Of a stretch of DNA of 64,000 bases, positions 24,973 through 32,904 are shown in pieces (position 1 is the stretch's first letter; each line of letters opens with the position of its first letter). This DNA comes from Streptomyces mangrovi (GTDB taxonomy: Bacteria > Actinomycetota > Actinomycetes > Streptomycetales > Streptomycetaceae): assembly GCF_900114215.1 (NCBI RefSeq), contig NZ_FOSG01000001.1:186001-250000 (forward strand), given 5' to 3'. The notes below the pieces were generated by a model. That model was not told the DNA's origin. It was given only the letters and a program-made list of their open reading frames with translations, and ran no database searches. Made by a program: the position numbers and the translations under genes.

Positions 24973-26829
24973 ATGCAGCAGCCCGCGACTCCCAGCCGCA
25001 GACAAGCCCTCGCCACCGGTCTGTTCGGTGTCACCGCGGCGCTGACCGCCTCCGCCGCCCTCTCCTCCCCGGCGAACGCCGGCACCGGCCCGGCCGCCGG
25101 ACGGACCGCCGCCTCCGGCGGCGGCGACCGCGCGCGCACCAGAGCCAGGGCCCGGGCCCTGGTACGCCGCATGTCCCTGGAGGACAAGGTCGGGCAGCTC
25201 TTCGTCGTCGAGGTCTACGGACAGGCCGCCGACACCGCGTCCGCGGGCAACCGCACCCTGTACGGCGTGGACACCCCCGCCGAGGTGATCGCCAAGTACC
25301 GGCCGGGCGGGGTCATCTACTTCGACGCCCGCCGCGGTCCCGACAACGTCCGCGACCCGCTCCAGACCGCCCGTCTGTCCAACGGCCTCCAGCGCGCCGC
25401 GCGCCGCGCCGGCGCCCGCGTGCCGCTGCTGGTCTCCATCGACCAGGAGGGCGGCAGCGTCGTCTACCGCCTCACCGACCCCGCCACCCTCCTGCCCGGG
25501 AACATGGCACTGGCGGCGGGCCGGTCCACCGCCGACACCCGGCGCTCGGCCGAGATCATCGGTCTGGAGCTGGCGGCGGTGGGCGTCAACCAGAACTACG
25601 CCCCGGTCGCCGACGTCAACGTCAACCCCGAGAACCCGGTCATCGGCGTCCGCTCCTTCGGCTCCGATCCCGCCCTGTGCGCCTCCCTGGTCGACGCATC
25701 GGTGAGCGGCTACCACCGCGGCCGGATCGCCTCCGCCGCCAAGCACTTCCCCGGGCACGGCGACACCGACACCGACAGCCACACCGGCCTCCCCCGGATC
25801 GACCACACCCGCGAGGAACTGGAGGGCATCGACCTGCCCCCCTTCCGCGCCGCCATCGCGCGCGGCGTCGACACGATCATGACGGCCCACATCGTCGTCC
25901 CGGCCCTGGACCCGTCGGGCGTTCCGGCCACCATGTCGCAGCCGATCGTCACCGGGCTGCTGCGCGAGGAGATGGGCTTCGAGGGCCTGATCGTCACCGA
26001 CGCCCTGGACATGCAGGGCGCCTCGGGCCAGTTCCCGCCGGACGTGGCGCCGGTCCGGGCCCTCATGGCCGGCTGTGACCAGCTCGTCCTGGCGCCGAAG
26101 CTGGACACCGCCTACGACGCCGTCCTGGAGGCCGTACGCGGCGGGGAGATCCCCGTCTCCCGCCTGGACGCCTCGGTGGAGCGGATCCTGGCGCACAAGC
26201 TCCGCCGGGACCTCTTCCGGCACCCGTACGTGGACGAGCAGCACGCGGTGCGCACCGTCGGCGCCGAGCGCCACAGGGCCGATGCCCAGGCCATCACCGA
26301 CCGCACCGTCACCCTGGTCAGGAACGAGGGCTCCCTCCTCCCCCTGCCCTCCGGCGCCCGCTCCGTCCTGGTCACCGGCTGGGGGGTGGGCACCACCCGG
26401 GCCCTCGCCGACGCCGTCGCCGAGCGGCCCGGCCAGAGCGCCACCGTCCTGGAGACGGGCGCGATCCCCTCCGCGGACCGCATCACCGAAGCGGCCGGCG
26501 CGGCGGCGGGCCACGGCCTGGTGATCGTCTCCGTCAACGCGGCCGCGGCGGGCTCGGAGAAGGGCGCCGCCCAGGCGAGGCTGGTCCAGGCCCTGATGGA
26601 CACCGGCACACCCGTCGTCGCCGTCGCCGTCCGCAACCCGTACGACATCCGCCGCTTCCCCGGCGTCCCCGCCTACCTGGCCACCTACTCCTACGGCGCC
26701 CCCTCCCTCCAAGCCGCCGTCCGCACCGCCTACGGCGACCTCTCCCCCGCCGGCCGGCTCCCGGTCGCCGTCCCGGACGCCGACTCCACCGGCACCCTCT
26801 ACCCCTTCGGACACGGCCTGACGTACTGA
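24973..26829 (+). CDS. secreted GH3 beta-N-acetylhexosaminidase (NagZ-like)
   Basis: A 618-residue exported glycosidase. The N-terminus SRRQALATG with a hydrophobic stretch is a Tat-type signal. The GH3 domain has LSLEDKVGQLF-like MSLEDKVGQLFVVEV, SIDQEGGSVVYRL and the NagZ signature KHFPGHGD (257-264) with D268-S-H270, the His-Asp dyad of this family. VTDALDM supplies Asp343 as nucleophile. A C-terminal GH3_C domain follows. It likely removes GlcNAc from peptidoglycan fragments or chitooligosaccharides. GAGGAGAGA lies just upstream of ATG 24973. Confidence 0.92.
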   Translation: MQQPATPSRRQALATGLFGVTAALTASAALSSPANAGTGPAAGRTAASGGGDRARTRARARALVRRMSLEDKVGQLFVVEVYGQAADTASAGNRTLYGVDTPAEVIAKYRPGGVIYFDARRGPDNVRDPLQTARLSNGLQRAARRAGARVPLLVSIDQEGGSVVYRLTDPATLLPGNMALAAGRSTADTRRSAEIIGLELAAVGVNQNYAPVADVNVNPENPVIGVRSFGSDPALCASLVDASVSGYHRGRIASAAKHFPGHGDTDTDSHTGLPRIDHTREELEGIDLPPFRAAIARGVDTIMTAHIVVPALDPSGVPATMSQPIVTGLLREEMGFEGLIVTDALDMQGASGQFPPDVAPVRALMAGCDQLVLAPKLDTAYDAVLEAVRGGEIPVSRLDASVERILAHKLRRDLFRHPYVDEQHAVRTVGAERHRADAQAITDRTVTLVRNEGSLLPLPSGARSVLVTGWGVGTTRALADAVAERPGQSATVLETGAIPSADRITEAAGAAAGHGLVIVSVNAAAAGSEKGAAQARLVQALMDTGTPVVAVAVRNPYDIRRFPGVPAYLATYSYGAPSLQAAVRTAYGDLSPAGRLPVAVPDADSTGTLYPFGHGLTY

Positions 26830-26885
26830 CCCGCCGGGCACGTTCGGCACGCCTCGCACTCATCCGCTAACCTGTCCTGCGTCAC

Positions 26886-26958
26886 GCCTTCGTAGCTCAG
26901 GGGATAGAGCACCGCTCTCCTAAAGCGGGTGTCGCAGGTTCGAATCCTGCCGGGGGCA
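26886..26958 (+). tRNA. tRNA-Arg(CCT)
   Basis: A 73-nt cloverleaf. Acceptor GCCTTCG pairs with CGGGGGC (two G:U pairs). The anticodon stem CCGCT/AGCGG holds loop CTCCTAA (anticodon CCT, codon AGG). The T arm is GCAGG-TTCGAAT-CCTGC. Its 3' 43 nt are repeated at 51299 and 52871, marking it as an integration site. Confidence 0.95.
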
Positions 26959-26960
26959 CA
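26917..26960 (+). repeat. attL core (tRNA-Arg 3' end)
   Basis: Runs from CTCCTAAAG in the anticodon loop to the end of the tRNA plus CA. The same sequence recurs at 51299-51342 (one A-to-C change) and at 52871-52913 (43 nt, perfect). Integration here reconstitutes the tRNA gene. Confidence 0.9.
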
Positions 26961-26973
26961 GAGCAACACCAGG

Positions 26974-27012
26974 TCAGAGGCCCTTCCGCCCAGCGGGCGG
27001 GAGGGCCTCTGA
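26974..27012 (+). terminator. hairpin after tRNA-Arg
   Basis: 18-bp stem with one G:U pair (26974-26991 with 26995-27012), loop AGC. It lies 15 bp beyond the tRNA, inside the element side of attL. It likely terminates the tRNA transcript. Confidence 0.8.
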
Positions 27013-27072
27013 GCTCGCAGCACACATATGGCACACACGCCGTGCGCGCAGAGGGTGGGGAGCTGCCACGAG

Positions 27073-27405
27073 ATGCCCGCGAAGGACGAGCTGGCCGGGC
27101 GCCGGTACGAGAAGCTGGTCGACCACCTTGAGTCGATGATGAGGACTTCCCTCAAGCCGCAGTACGAGGGCTACTACGGCCATCTGGTCCTGGGCCGCGA
27201 CACGCTTGAGGAGATGGGCGACCTCAAAGATGTCCGGCGCGCAGCACGCGAGGCCGGCCGCCGCCTCGGTTGGAAGCCGGCCACGAGGCTTGTCAGGGGC
27301 AGGCTCTTCGTGATCGACGAGCGCGAGGTACCCGAAGAGATCCGGCAGCTCGCCGGGGACGCAGCGGCCGAAGCGATAGACCGAGCACGGCGGGAGCATC
27401 GGTGA
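27073..27405 (+). CDS. hypothetical protein next to attL
   Basis: 110 residues, highly charged and helical: DELAGRRYEKLVDHLESMM, YEGYYGHLVLGRDTLEEMG, AAREAGRRLGWKPATRLVRG, then RLFVIDEREVPEEIRQLAG. The middle part could be a small nucleic-acid binding or DNA-bending module, but I do not recognise the family. ATG 27073 is favoured over an in-frame ATG at 27028 because the conserved-looking part begins there. Its stop overlaps the next gene's GTG, so the two are coupled. Confidence 0.6.
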   Translation: MPAKDELAGRRYEKLVDHLESMMRTSLKPQYEGYYGHLVLGRDTLEEMGDLKDVRRAAREAGRRLGWKPATRLVRGRLFVIDEREVPEEIRQLAGDAAAEAIDRARREHR

Positions 27406-28154
27406 ACCCGGTTCCTCTGCCTGATCCCACCGCAGTGCTGGCCGAGACAGACTGGTGTGCCCTGGAGCACGCCTACGGGTCGGCGGAGGACACTCACGCG
27501 CAGCTGATCGCGCTCTTGGACGCAGACCAAGGTGTCCGCTCAAGGGCTCTGGAGCATCTCGACCATGCGGTGCTGCATCAGACCACCCTGTACTCCGCAA
27601 CGGCACCGGCAGCTCTCTATGTGGCCGGCGTCCTCTCCGACCCGCGTACTGCCGCAACCGTCAACGTGTTGCCGCGCACCTCCCCCGCCCCGTTGCGAGC
27701 GGAACTGCTGGACTGGCTGGGCTCGGCCGCCAACGAGGTCACCGACGAGGCCGAATCGATCAGCAGACACCACGGGTTCCCACCCGAGGACTATCCGCCG
27801 TTCGGCCGGATCCGCGAGATTCGCCCCGCGCTCTTCGCCGCGGTCTCCGACTGCCTCGGCGACCCCGATCCGCAGGTGCGCGAAGCGGCCATCGCCGCCT
27901 GCATTCCGCTCCTCGACGACCCACACCTGCTCAGCCGCCGGACTGATCTGATCCCGCTGTTGAGAGAAACTCTGGTCATAAGCGCACGGTGGCAGTACCG
28001 CGACCGGGCGATCGAAGCCCTTGCCGCGTGGGGCGAGGACACCACTGGACTGGAAGTCCGGCGGGATCCGTTCGGATGGTGCGACACCCCGCCCGACCTG
28101 TCGACGTCCGGATGGGATCTGTTGCCGGAGGACCGGGATGGCCTCCCCTTCTGA
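27402..28154 (+). CDS. HEAT-like helical repeat protein, hypothetical
   Basis: 250 residues starting at GTG 27402, overlapping the previous stop (GTGA). Repeated helical pairs resemble HEAT repeats (GVRSRALEHLDHAVLHQ, DPDPQVREAAIAACIPLLDD, YRDRAIEALAAWGED). Such scaffolds mediate protein contacts. No catalytic motif seen. It forms a two-gene unit with the charged 110-residue protein, between attL and the integrase. It may be cargo rather than a mobility gene. Confidence 0.6.
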   Translation: MNPVPLPDPTAVLAETDWCALEHAYGSAEDTHAQLIALLDADQGVRSRALEHLDHAVLHQTTLYSATAPAALYVAGVLSDPRTAATVNVLPRTSPAPLRAELLDWLGSAANEVTDEAESISRHHGFPPEDYPPFGRIREIRPALFAAVSDCLGDPDPQVREAAIAACIPLLDDPHLLSRRTDLIPLLRETLVISARWQYRDRAIEALAAWGEDTTGLEVRRDPFGWCDTPPDLSTSGWDLLPEDRDGLPF

Positions 28155-28293
28155 CCGACGAGTGCCCCGCTCCTGAGACTCAGCGCCTGCCTCCCTGGGA
28201 ACAAGGCCGAGCTCCACCGAAGTGGCCGCCATCGGACGGGGCAGTGGATCCGCTCCACGGGCTACTCTCGCCCCGGCACGGATCAGGCACATA

Positions 28294-29532
28294 TCAGGCT
28301 GTGGCGTCCTCCAGGATCGCCACCGCCTCGGCGGCCTTGCGGGCCTTCTTCTCTGCCTTCTCCAACTTGCCTCTCGCCTTGGCCAGCTGCTTGGCACGGC
28401 GCTTGTGCATCTTCTTCGAGACCTCGTCGAGGCGGTCCGGGAAGAGGTGGCCGTACGTATCCAGCGTCAGTGTCGCGGACTTGTGACCGAGCATGCTCTG
28501 AACGACGTTGACGTCCGCGCCGCTGGCGATGGCGAGGGAGGCCGCCGTGTGGCGCAGCTTGTGCGGCGTGAGTCCGAGGTGACCGAGCCCCGCCTTGGTG
28601 ACGGCTGACGCGAAGAACCGCTGCCGGAAGTTCCGGGCCCGCAGCGGCCCGCCTTGCGGAGCCGTGAACAGGAGCTCAGCCTCGCTCCGCCCGTCGACAT
28701 GGGGCCTCAGCTCCTCAACCAGGAACCGGGGGATCGGGACGGACCGGCGCTCGTGGTTCTTGGGGGTGTCGAGGTAGAGCTTGCCGTTGTCCTCGACGTA
28801 CGCCTCGACGATATGGGCACGGCAGGCGTCGAGGTCGACGCGTCCCACCTTCAGTGCGGACGCCTCACCCCAGCGCAGCCCCGTGTAGGCCAGCAGCAGG
28901 ATGAACACCCGGTAGGCGCCTGCCGCGTCGGCGAGTGCGTCCACCTGTAGGTCATCGAGATAGACGTGGTCGGTGGGGGCTGCCTTCGGGAGGGGCACTC
29001 CGACGGCCGGGCTGACGGCCAGACGACGGGACTGGACCGCGTAGCCAAGAACCCGGCTGAGGACGACGTATGCCTTCCGTACCGAGCGAGGGCTGAGCTT
29101 CCTGCCTCCCGTCACCTCGCCGGACAGCATGTCGCCGAGCCACTCGGCGATGTCCTCGAAGTGGATGCGGTCCAAGGACGTCGTTCCCCACCGCGGGATC
29201 ACATGGACATCGAGAACCCCCCGATAGCGATTGCGCGTCGAGCGCTTGAGGTGGATCTGGGCGGCCAGCCAGGAGTCGGCGACCTCGGCGAACTTCACGC
29301 GCCCGGCGGCCGGATCCCGATAGGAGCCGTCGGTGAGCCGGGTCTCCAGCCTGGTCCGCTCGGCTTCGGCGTCGGCCTTGCGGGCCACGGTCTTCATCTT
29401 CGGCTTGCCATCGGGCCCGTACCAGCGCACGCGGTAGCGGCCGGGCGGCGTACGGCCCGCCTTCCTGGCCGCCGCCACGGCTTGCGCGTACGCCGCGTGC
29501 CCGTTGCGATCCTCTATCCAGACTCGCGCCAT
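28294..29532 (-). CDS. int: tyrosine-type site-specific integrase
   Basis: A 412-residue integrase that recombines attP with the tRNA-Arg site. An AP2-like N-terminal arm (YRVRWYGPDGKPKMKTVARK) and a SAM-like core-binding domain (FAEVADSWLAAQ...) precede the catalytic domain. The catalytic set is complete: Arg220 (TGLRWGE), Lys258, His324 and Arg327 (HKLRH), His350 (LGHKSA), Tyr360 (DTYGHL). A basic helical C-terminal tail (KARGKLEKAEKKARKAAEA) is extra. It is transcribed towards attL and divergent from the excisionase gene. Confidence 0.95.
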   Translation of the reverse strand: MARVWIEDRNGHAAYAQAVAAARKAGRTPPGRYRVRWYGPDGKPKMKTVARKADAEAERTRLETRLTDGSYRDPAAGRVKFAEVADSWLAAQIHLKRSTRNRYRGVLDVHVIPRWGTTSLDRIHFEDIAEWLGDMLSGEVTGGRKLSPRSVRKAYVVLSRVLGYAVQSRRLAVSPAVGVPLPKAAPTDHVYLDDLQVDALADAAGAYRVFILLLAYTGLRWGEASALKVGRVDLDACRAHIVEAYVEDNGKLYLDTPKNHERRSVPIPRFLVEELRPHVDGRSEAELLFTAPQGGPLRARNFRQRFFASAVTKAGLGHLGLTPHKLRHTAASLAIASGADVNVVQSMLGHKSATLTLDTYGHLFPDRLDEVSKKMHKRRAKQLAKARGKLEKAEKKARKAAEAVAILEDATA

Positions 29533-29970
29533 CAGGCTCCTTCCTCCACGCCGATAACATGACGGCTTTCTGGCGGCTCCAATTCCATGCGGTCAGCAGC
29601 CACGACGCATAGCTGTAGCTTGGATTGAGCGAGCTTGGCAAGAGTTGCTTCTTAACATCTACAGAAGTCGCAGGTTCACGTCCCCCTCAGTGCGTGGGCG
29701 GCTATTTTGCGCGCTCTGATTACCGTGCTATGTTCCCCGCTGCTCCAGGACAGGCCGAGTGGCGGTAGCACCTGGCCCCTCTCCCATCTGCGTGTTCGCC
29801 GTTTCCTCAGGCCGCTGCTGCGACACCTTCGAAGGGGTCGGAAAACGATACGTCTTTTTGGTCCACCGGCGATTCGCCTCTACAGTTATCTGGCCCTGAC
29901 ACCCACATCGGAGGTCTGGGCGAATTCCACCGTAGCCGCCCCGCGAAATCTGCTCGGACAGGAGACTTTT
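29533..29970. promoter_or_regulatory. divergent int/xis intergenic region
   Basis: 438 bp between divergently oriented integrase and excisionase genes; it must hold both promoters. A weak rightward pair TTGCGC (29707-29712) with TATGTT (29729-29734), 16-bp spacer, is visible. The part around 29600-29720 is AT-richer than its flanks. attP arm sites recognised by Int may lie here, but no repeat could be assigned. Confidence 0.35.
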
Positions 29971-30192
29971 TTGCCCGACCACCTGGATCGATCCCCTGCC
30001 TGTGAACGCGGCACGCTCGCGTCTCCCGCCGATGTGGCGGCCTATCTCGGGGTGCCGGTGAAGACGCTGTACCAGTGGAAGTACCGGGGCACCGGCCCGG
30101 CGCCACTGAAGGTCGGCCGGCATCTGCGCTACCGCTGGCGTGATGTAGACGCCTGGCTCAACCGGCAGTCGCCGTACAGCCTGACGGCATGA
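29971..30192 (+). CDS. xis: excisionase-type helix-turn-helix protein
   Basis: 73 residues with the MerR-like/HTH_17 fold of excisionases: TLASPADVAAYLGVPVKTLY, QWKYRGTGPAPLKVGRHLRY, RWRDVDAWLNRQ. These proteins bend att DNA and steer the integrase to excision. The TTG start at 29971 is preceded by AGGAGA; the longer open frame upstream has no homology. It is divergent from int, and the DUF3631 gene follows after a hairpin. Confidence 0.8.
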   Translation: MPDHLDRSPACERGTLASPADVAAYLGVPVKTLYQWKYRGTGPAPLKVGRHLRYRWRDVDAWLNRQSPYSLTA

Positions 30193-30275
30193 CCGCGCGG
30201 CGACAGAACAGCCCTCGCCACGTCAACGCCGAGGGCCGCAGCCCCCTCGAGTGATCGCCCGTCCTTGAACGACGA

Positions 30276-30314
30276 CTCGGTGGGGCAGGACCTTGCCCGT
30301 CCTGCCCCACCGAG
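30276..30314. promoter_or_regulatory. perfect 16-bp hairpin between xis and the DUF3631 gene
   Basis: CTCGGTGGGGCAGGAC at 30276-30291 pairs perfectly with 30299-30314; loop of 7 nt. No U tract follows, and the DUF3631 Shine-Dalgarno begins 2 nt later. It could be a terminator of xis, an attenuator, or a replication-control structure. Confidence 0.6.
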
Positions 30315-30326
30315 AGAGGAATGCCT

Positions 30327-32063
30327 ATGGAGGACTCTACGTCCCCCACCACAAACGCCGGTCCCCAGATCACCTGGCCCGCGGTCGCCGTCCCGGGCCA
30401 GGGAGCGTCCCCGGCCCGTACGCCCCAGACTGAGGCACCGTCCCCGGAGGCGGGGGCCGGCCTTTCTTCTGCCGCAGATCAACGTGGGGACCGTCGCACC
30501 GAGGGCTCGGAGAAGGAGCACGGTCCCCGGTCCCCTGGTGGCGGGAACCGTCCCCACTCCTGGTCCCTGCCACAAGGGGACCGGAGAGCACCAGACCGCG
30601 GAAACTCGCTGGTAGAAGGCCCGATGACCGGGGACCGTGACGGCGGTCCCCAGAGGACCGCCGCAGGGACCGGTACTCACAGTGCTGAGGCGACGGTCTC
30701 CGGTCCCCGGCCCTCACCGGGGACCGCGCTGGGGGGCCGTCGTGGGGACCGTGGTCCCCGTCGGTCCCCGGGGACCGACGGTCCCGTGCAGGGGACCGCG
30801 CAGCAGGGGACCTCGGTCCCGGAGGGCGGGTCGGGGACCGGGAACCGAGAGGGGACCGGTCCCCGGGTGTCGGGGGACGGGGCGGTGGTGCTGGATGAGT
30901 TGCGGGCGGCGATCGGCCGGTACGTGGTACTGCCGAGCGAGGAGGCGCTGACCGCGGTCACGCTGTGGGTGGCGGCCTCCCACATCCAGCCCGCCCTCCA
31001 GCACGCGCCCCGGCTGGCGGTGGTGGGACCGACCAAGGGGTGCGGCAAGTCCCGGGTCCTGGACGTGCTCTACGAGACCGTGCACCAGCCGATGATGACG
31101 GTGAACACCTCCCCGGCGGTGGTCTTCCGGGTCATCGGCAAGAACCCGCCCACGCTGCTGGTGGACGAGGCCGACACCATCTTCGGCCCGAAGGCGGGCG
31201 AGAAGGAGGACCTGCGCGGTCTGCTGAACGCCGGGCACCAGCGCAACCGGCCCGCCTGGCGGATCTCCGGGCCGGAGCACAAGCCGACCGCATTCCCCAC
31301 CTTCGCCATGGCCGCGCTGGCCGGGATCGGCGACCTGCCGGACACGATCATGGACCGGGCGGTGGTGCTCCGCATGCAAAAACGCAAGCCCGGCGAGCGG
31401 ATCGCCCCGTTCCGCTCGCGGTACTCCGCTCCCGAGCTGAACGCGCTGCGCGAGAAGCTGGCCGCTTGGCTGACCCCGCTGCGCGGAACGGCCGCCGCTC
31501 TGGTGCCGGCGATGCCGGTGGAGGACCGGGCCGCGGACACCTGGGAGCCGCTGGTGATCGTCGCCGACCTGGCCGGTGGCCACTGGCCCGCGAGCGCGCG
31601 GGCCGCTTGCCTGGCGATGACCCGCAACGAGGTGGTCCAGGACGAGCAGACCACGCTGAAGACGCGGTTGCTGCGGGATATCCGCCGTGTCTTCGACCAG
31701 GCAGGCGATCCCGAGGCGCTGCGCAGTCAGGACGTGCTCGCCGCCCTCGCCCAAGACGCCGAGGCGCCGTGGGCCGAGTACGGCACCAAGGGCCTGAACG
31801 CCTACCACCTGGCCAACCTGCTCCGGGACTTCGGCATCAGCCCGGCCAACCACCGCTTCGAGCAGGGCCGCCAGGCCAAGGCATACGCCCGTAACCAGTT
31901 CCTGGACGCCTGGGCCCGCTACTGCCCCGACCCTGCCCAACCGGCCCCTGCGCCCGGGCACGAGGCCGCACGTCCGGCCCGGGGCACGCCGCCCGCTCCT
32001 CTGTCCGGATCGCTGCCCATCGGCCCGCCGGGCGGCCCTGCCAGCCCTACGCGCGCCCGCTGA
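30327..32063 (+). CDS. DUF3631 ATPase-like replication protein
   Basis: 578 residues. The first about 190 are low-complexity Gly/Pro/Arg/Thr sequence encoded by dense GGGACC/GGTCCC repeats. The conserved part follows: DELRAAIGRYVVLPSEEALT, Walker A VGPTKGCGKSR (234 onward), Walker B TLLVDEADTIFG, LNAGHQRNRPAWRISG, and MDRAVVLRMQKRKPGER, then the DUF3631 C-terminal region (RSQDVLAALAQD). DUF3631 proteins occur in actinobacterial plasmids and integrative elements in primase/helicase-like roles, so replication of the excised circle is my inference. ATG 30327 is chosen over ATG 30321 because the ribosome site GAGAGAGGA needs spacing. Confidence 0.8.
   Translation: MEDSTSPTTNAGPQITWPAVAVPGQGASPARTPQTEAPSPEAGAGLSSAADQRGDRRTEGSEKEHGPRSPGGGNRPHSWSLPQGDRRAPDRGNSLVEGPMTGDRDGGPQRTAAGTGTHSAEATVSGPRPSPGTALGGRRGDRGPRRSPGTDGPVQGTAQQGTSVPEGGSGTGNREGTGPRVSGDGAVVLDELRAAIGRYVVLPSEEALTAVTLWVAASHIQPALQHAPRLAVVGPTKGCGKSRVLDVLYETVHQPMMTVNTSPAVVFRVIGKNPPTLLVDEADTIFGPKAGEKEDLRGLLNAGHQRNRPAWRISGPEHKPTAFPTFAMAALAGIGDLPDTIMDRAVVLRMQKRKPGERIAPFRSRYSAPELNALREKLAAWLTPLRGTAAALVPAMPVEDRAADTWEPLVIVADLAGGHWPASARAACLAMTRNEVVQDEQTTLKTRLLRDIRRVFDQAGDPEALRSQDVLAALAQDAEAPWAEYGTKGLNAYHLANLLRDFGISPANHRFEQGRQAKAYARNQFLDAWARYCPDPAQPAPAPGHEAARPARGTPPAPLSGSLPIGPPGGPASPTRAR
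30360..30864. repeat. dense GGGACC/GGTCCC iteron-like cluster
   Basis: I count 22 occurrences of GGGACC or its complement in 505 bp, 11 on each strand; most extend to GGGGACCG. Examples in plus orientation: 30486, 30576, 30630, 30719, 30744, 30770, 30791, 30833, 30851. Complement: 30360, 30522, 30529, 30645, 30702, 30753, 30763, 30858. Several are back to back, forming palindromes (30763-30777, 30851-30864). They lie within the N-terminal coding part of the DUF3631 gene. Confidence 0.8.
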
Positions 32064-32253
32064 CCCACTTCCCCGCCGGGTCCGTCTCGCTCCGTCGCAT
32101 CCGTCCCCGCGCAGGTCAGCGCGGGGACGGATCTCCTCGCCGCAACGGATCTGTCCGTACCTGCACACCGGTCCGTACCTGTCCTGACCAGCCCTGCGAC
32201 GGATGCGACGGACGTGACGAAGCCCCACCCCACACGACTTCCGGAGCACCACC

Positions 32254-32904
32254 ATGCCCGACCAGCACCATCAGAGCCTCTCCCAGCAGGAGGCGACCAC
32301 TGCGGCCACCCGGCCAGCAAGGTATAGCGTTGGACCGTCCAAGGGACGGTCCAACGCGACCTCTTCCGCCCCGGGGGTGGCGGAGGAGGCCGGGCACCAG
32401 GGGACGCCCGAGGGAAAGCAGCCCGCCATGCCGCTCGCCGAGTCCGCCGGGTCGCTGCCGCGCGCGGCCGAAGCCGCTGCCCTGCACCGCATCGCCCGTC
32501 GCCGCCGACGCCAGGACACCCAGCGCAAGGAGCGCGTCGATGTGCGCTACAGCGCCGAGGAGAAGAACAAGATCGTGGCCAGGGCGAGGTCGTTGAACAT
32601 CGCCGGTGCCCACCTGGTCGGTGCCGCAGTCATGGCCTATCTCGGCGGCGACCTGACACTGCCCGGCCAACGCACCGCGCTGGACGACTACATCGACGAG
32701 TTGACCGCCCTGCGCGAGCAGGTCGCCAAGGTCGGCACCAACGTCAACCAGATCGCCCGCAAGCTCAACTCCGGCGGCCACCCCCACCCTGGGGACACCG
32801 CCGCCCTGGCCCAGGCCGAACGCACCCTGACCAGCGTCCGTGCCGCCGTCGGCGAGATCGCGACAGCCGCGAACCAGGCCGTCACCGGGAAGGCGTCCCG
32901 GTGA
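32254..32904 (+). CDS. mobC: MobC-type relaxosome protein
   Basis: 216 residues. The conserved part is C-terminal: KERVDVRYSAEEKNKIVARA, LNIAGAHLVGAAVMAYLGGD, LDDYIDELTALREQVAKVGT and NVNQIARKLNSGG, the MobC signature. MobC unwinds oriT and helps the relaxase nick. The first about 58 residues are low complexity and span a DNA hairpin. An internal ATG at 32428 (MPLAESAG) could be the true start, leaving the hairpin non-coding. The stop overlaps the relaxase GTG (GTGA). Confidence 0.88.
   Translation: MPDQHHQSLSQQEATTAATRPARYSVGPSKGRSNATSSAPGVAEEAGHQGTPEGKQPAMPLAESAGSLPRAAEAAALHRIARRRRRQDTQRKERVDVRYSAEEKNKIVARARSLNIAGAHLVGAAVMAYLGGDLTLPGQRTALDDYIDELTALREQVAKVGTNVNQIARKLNSGGHPHPGDTAALAQAERTLTSVRAAVGEIATAANQAVTGKASR
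32327..32357. other. candidate oriT hairpin
   Basis: Perfect 14-bp inverted repeat GCGTTGGACCGTCC / complement, loop AAG, immediately upstream of the conserved mobC reading region and the relaxase. Position and symmetry fit an origin of transfer. An operator or RNA hairpin is possible. Confidence 0.45.

Noticed and set aside
29668-29700. T-arm-like sequence GTCGCAGGTTCACGTCC near the integrase
   Set aside because: Resembles a tRNA T arm but lacks the rest and does not match the att core; not usable as an att call.
30958-31894. Alternative long frame inside the DUF3631 gene
   Set aside because: Arg/Gly-rich shadow translation; the conserved ATPase motifs are in the other frame.
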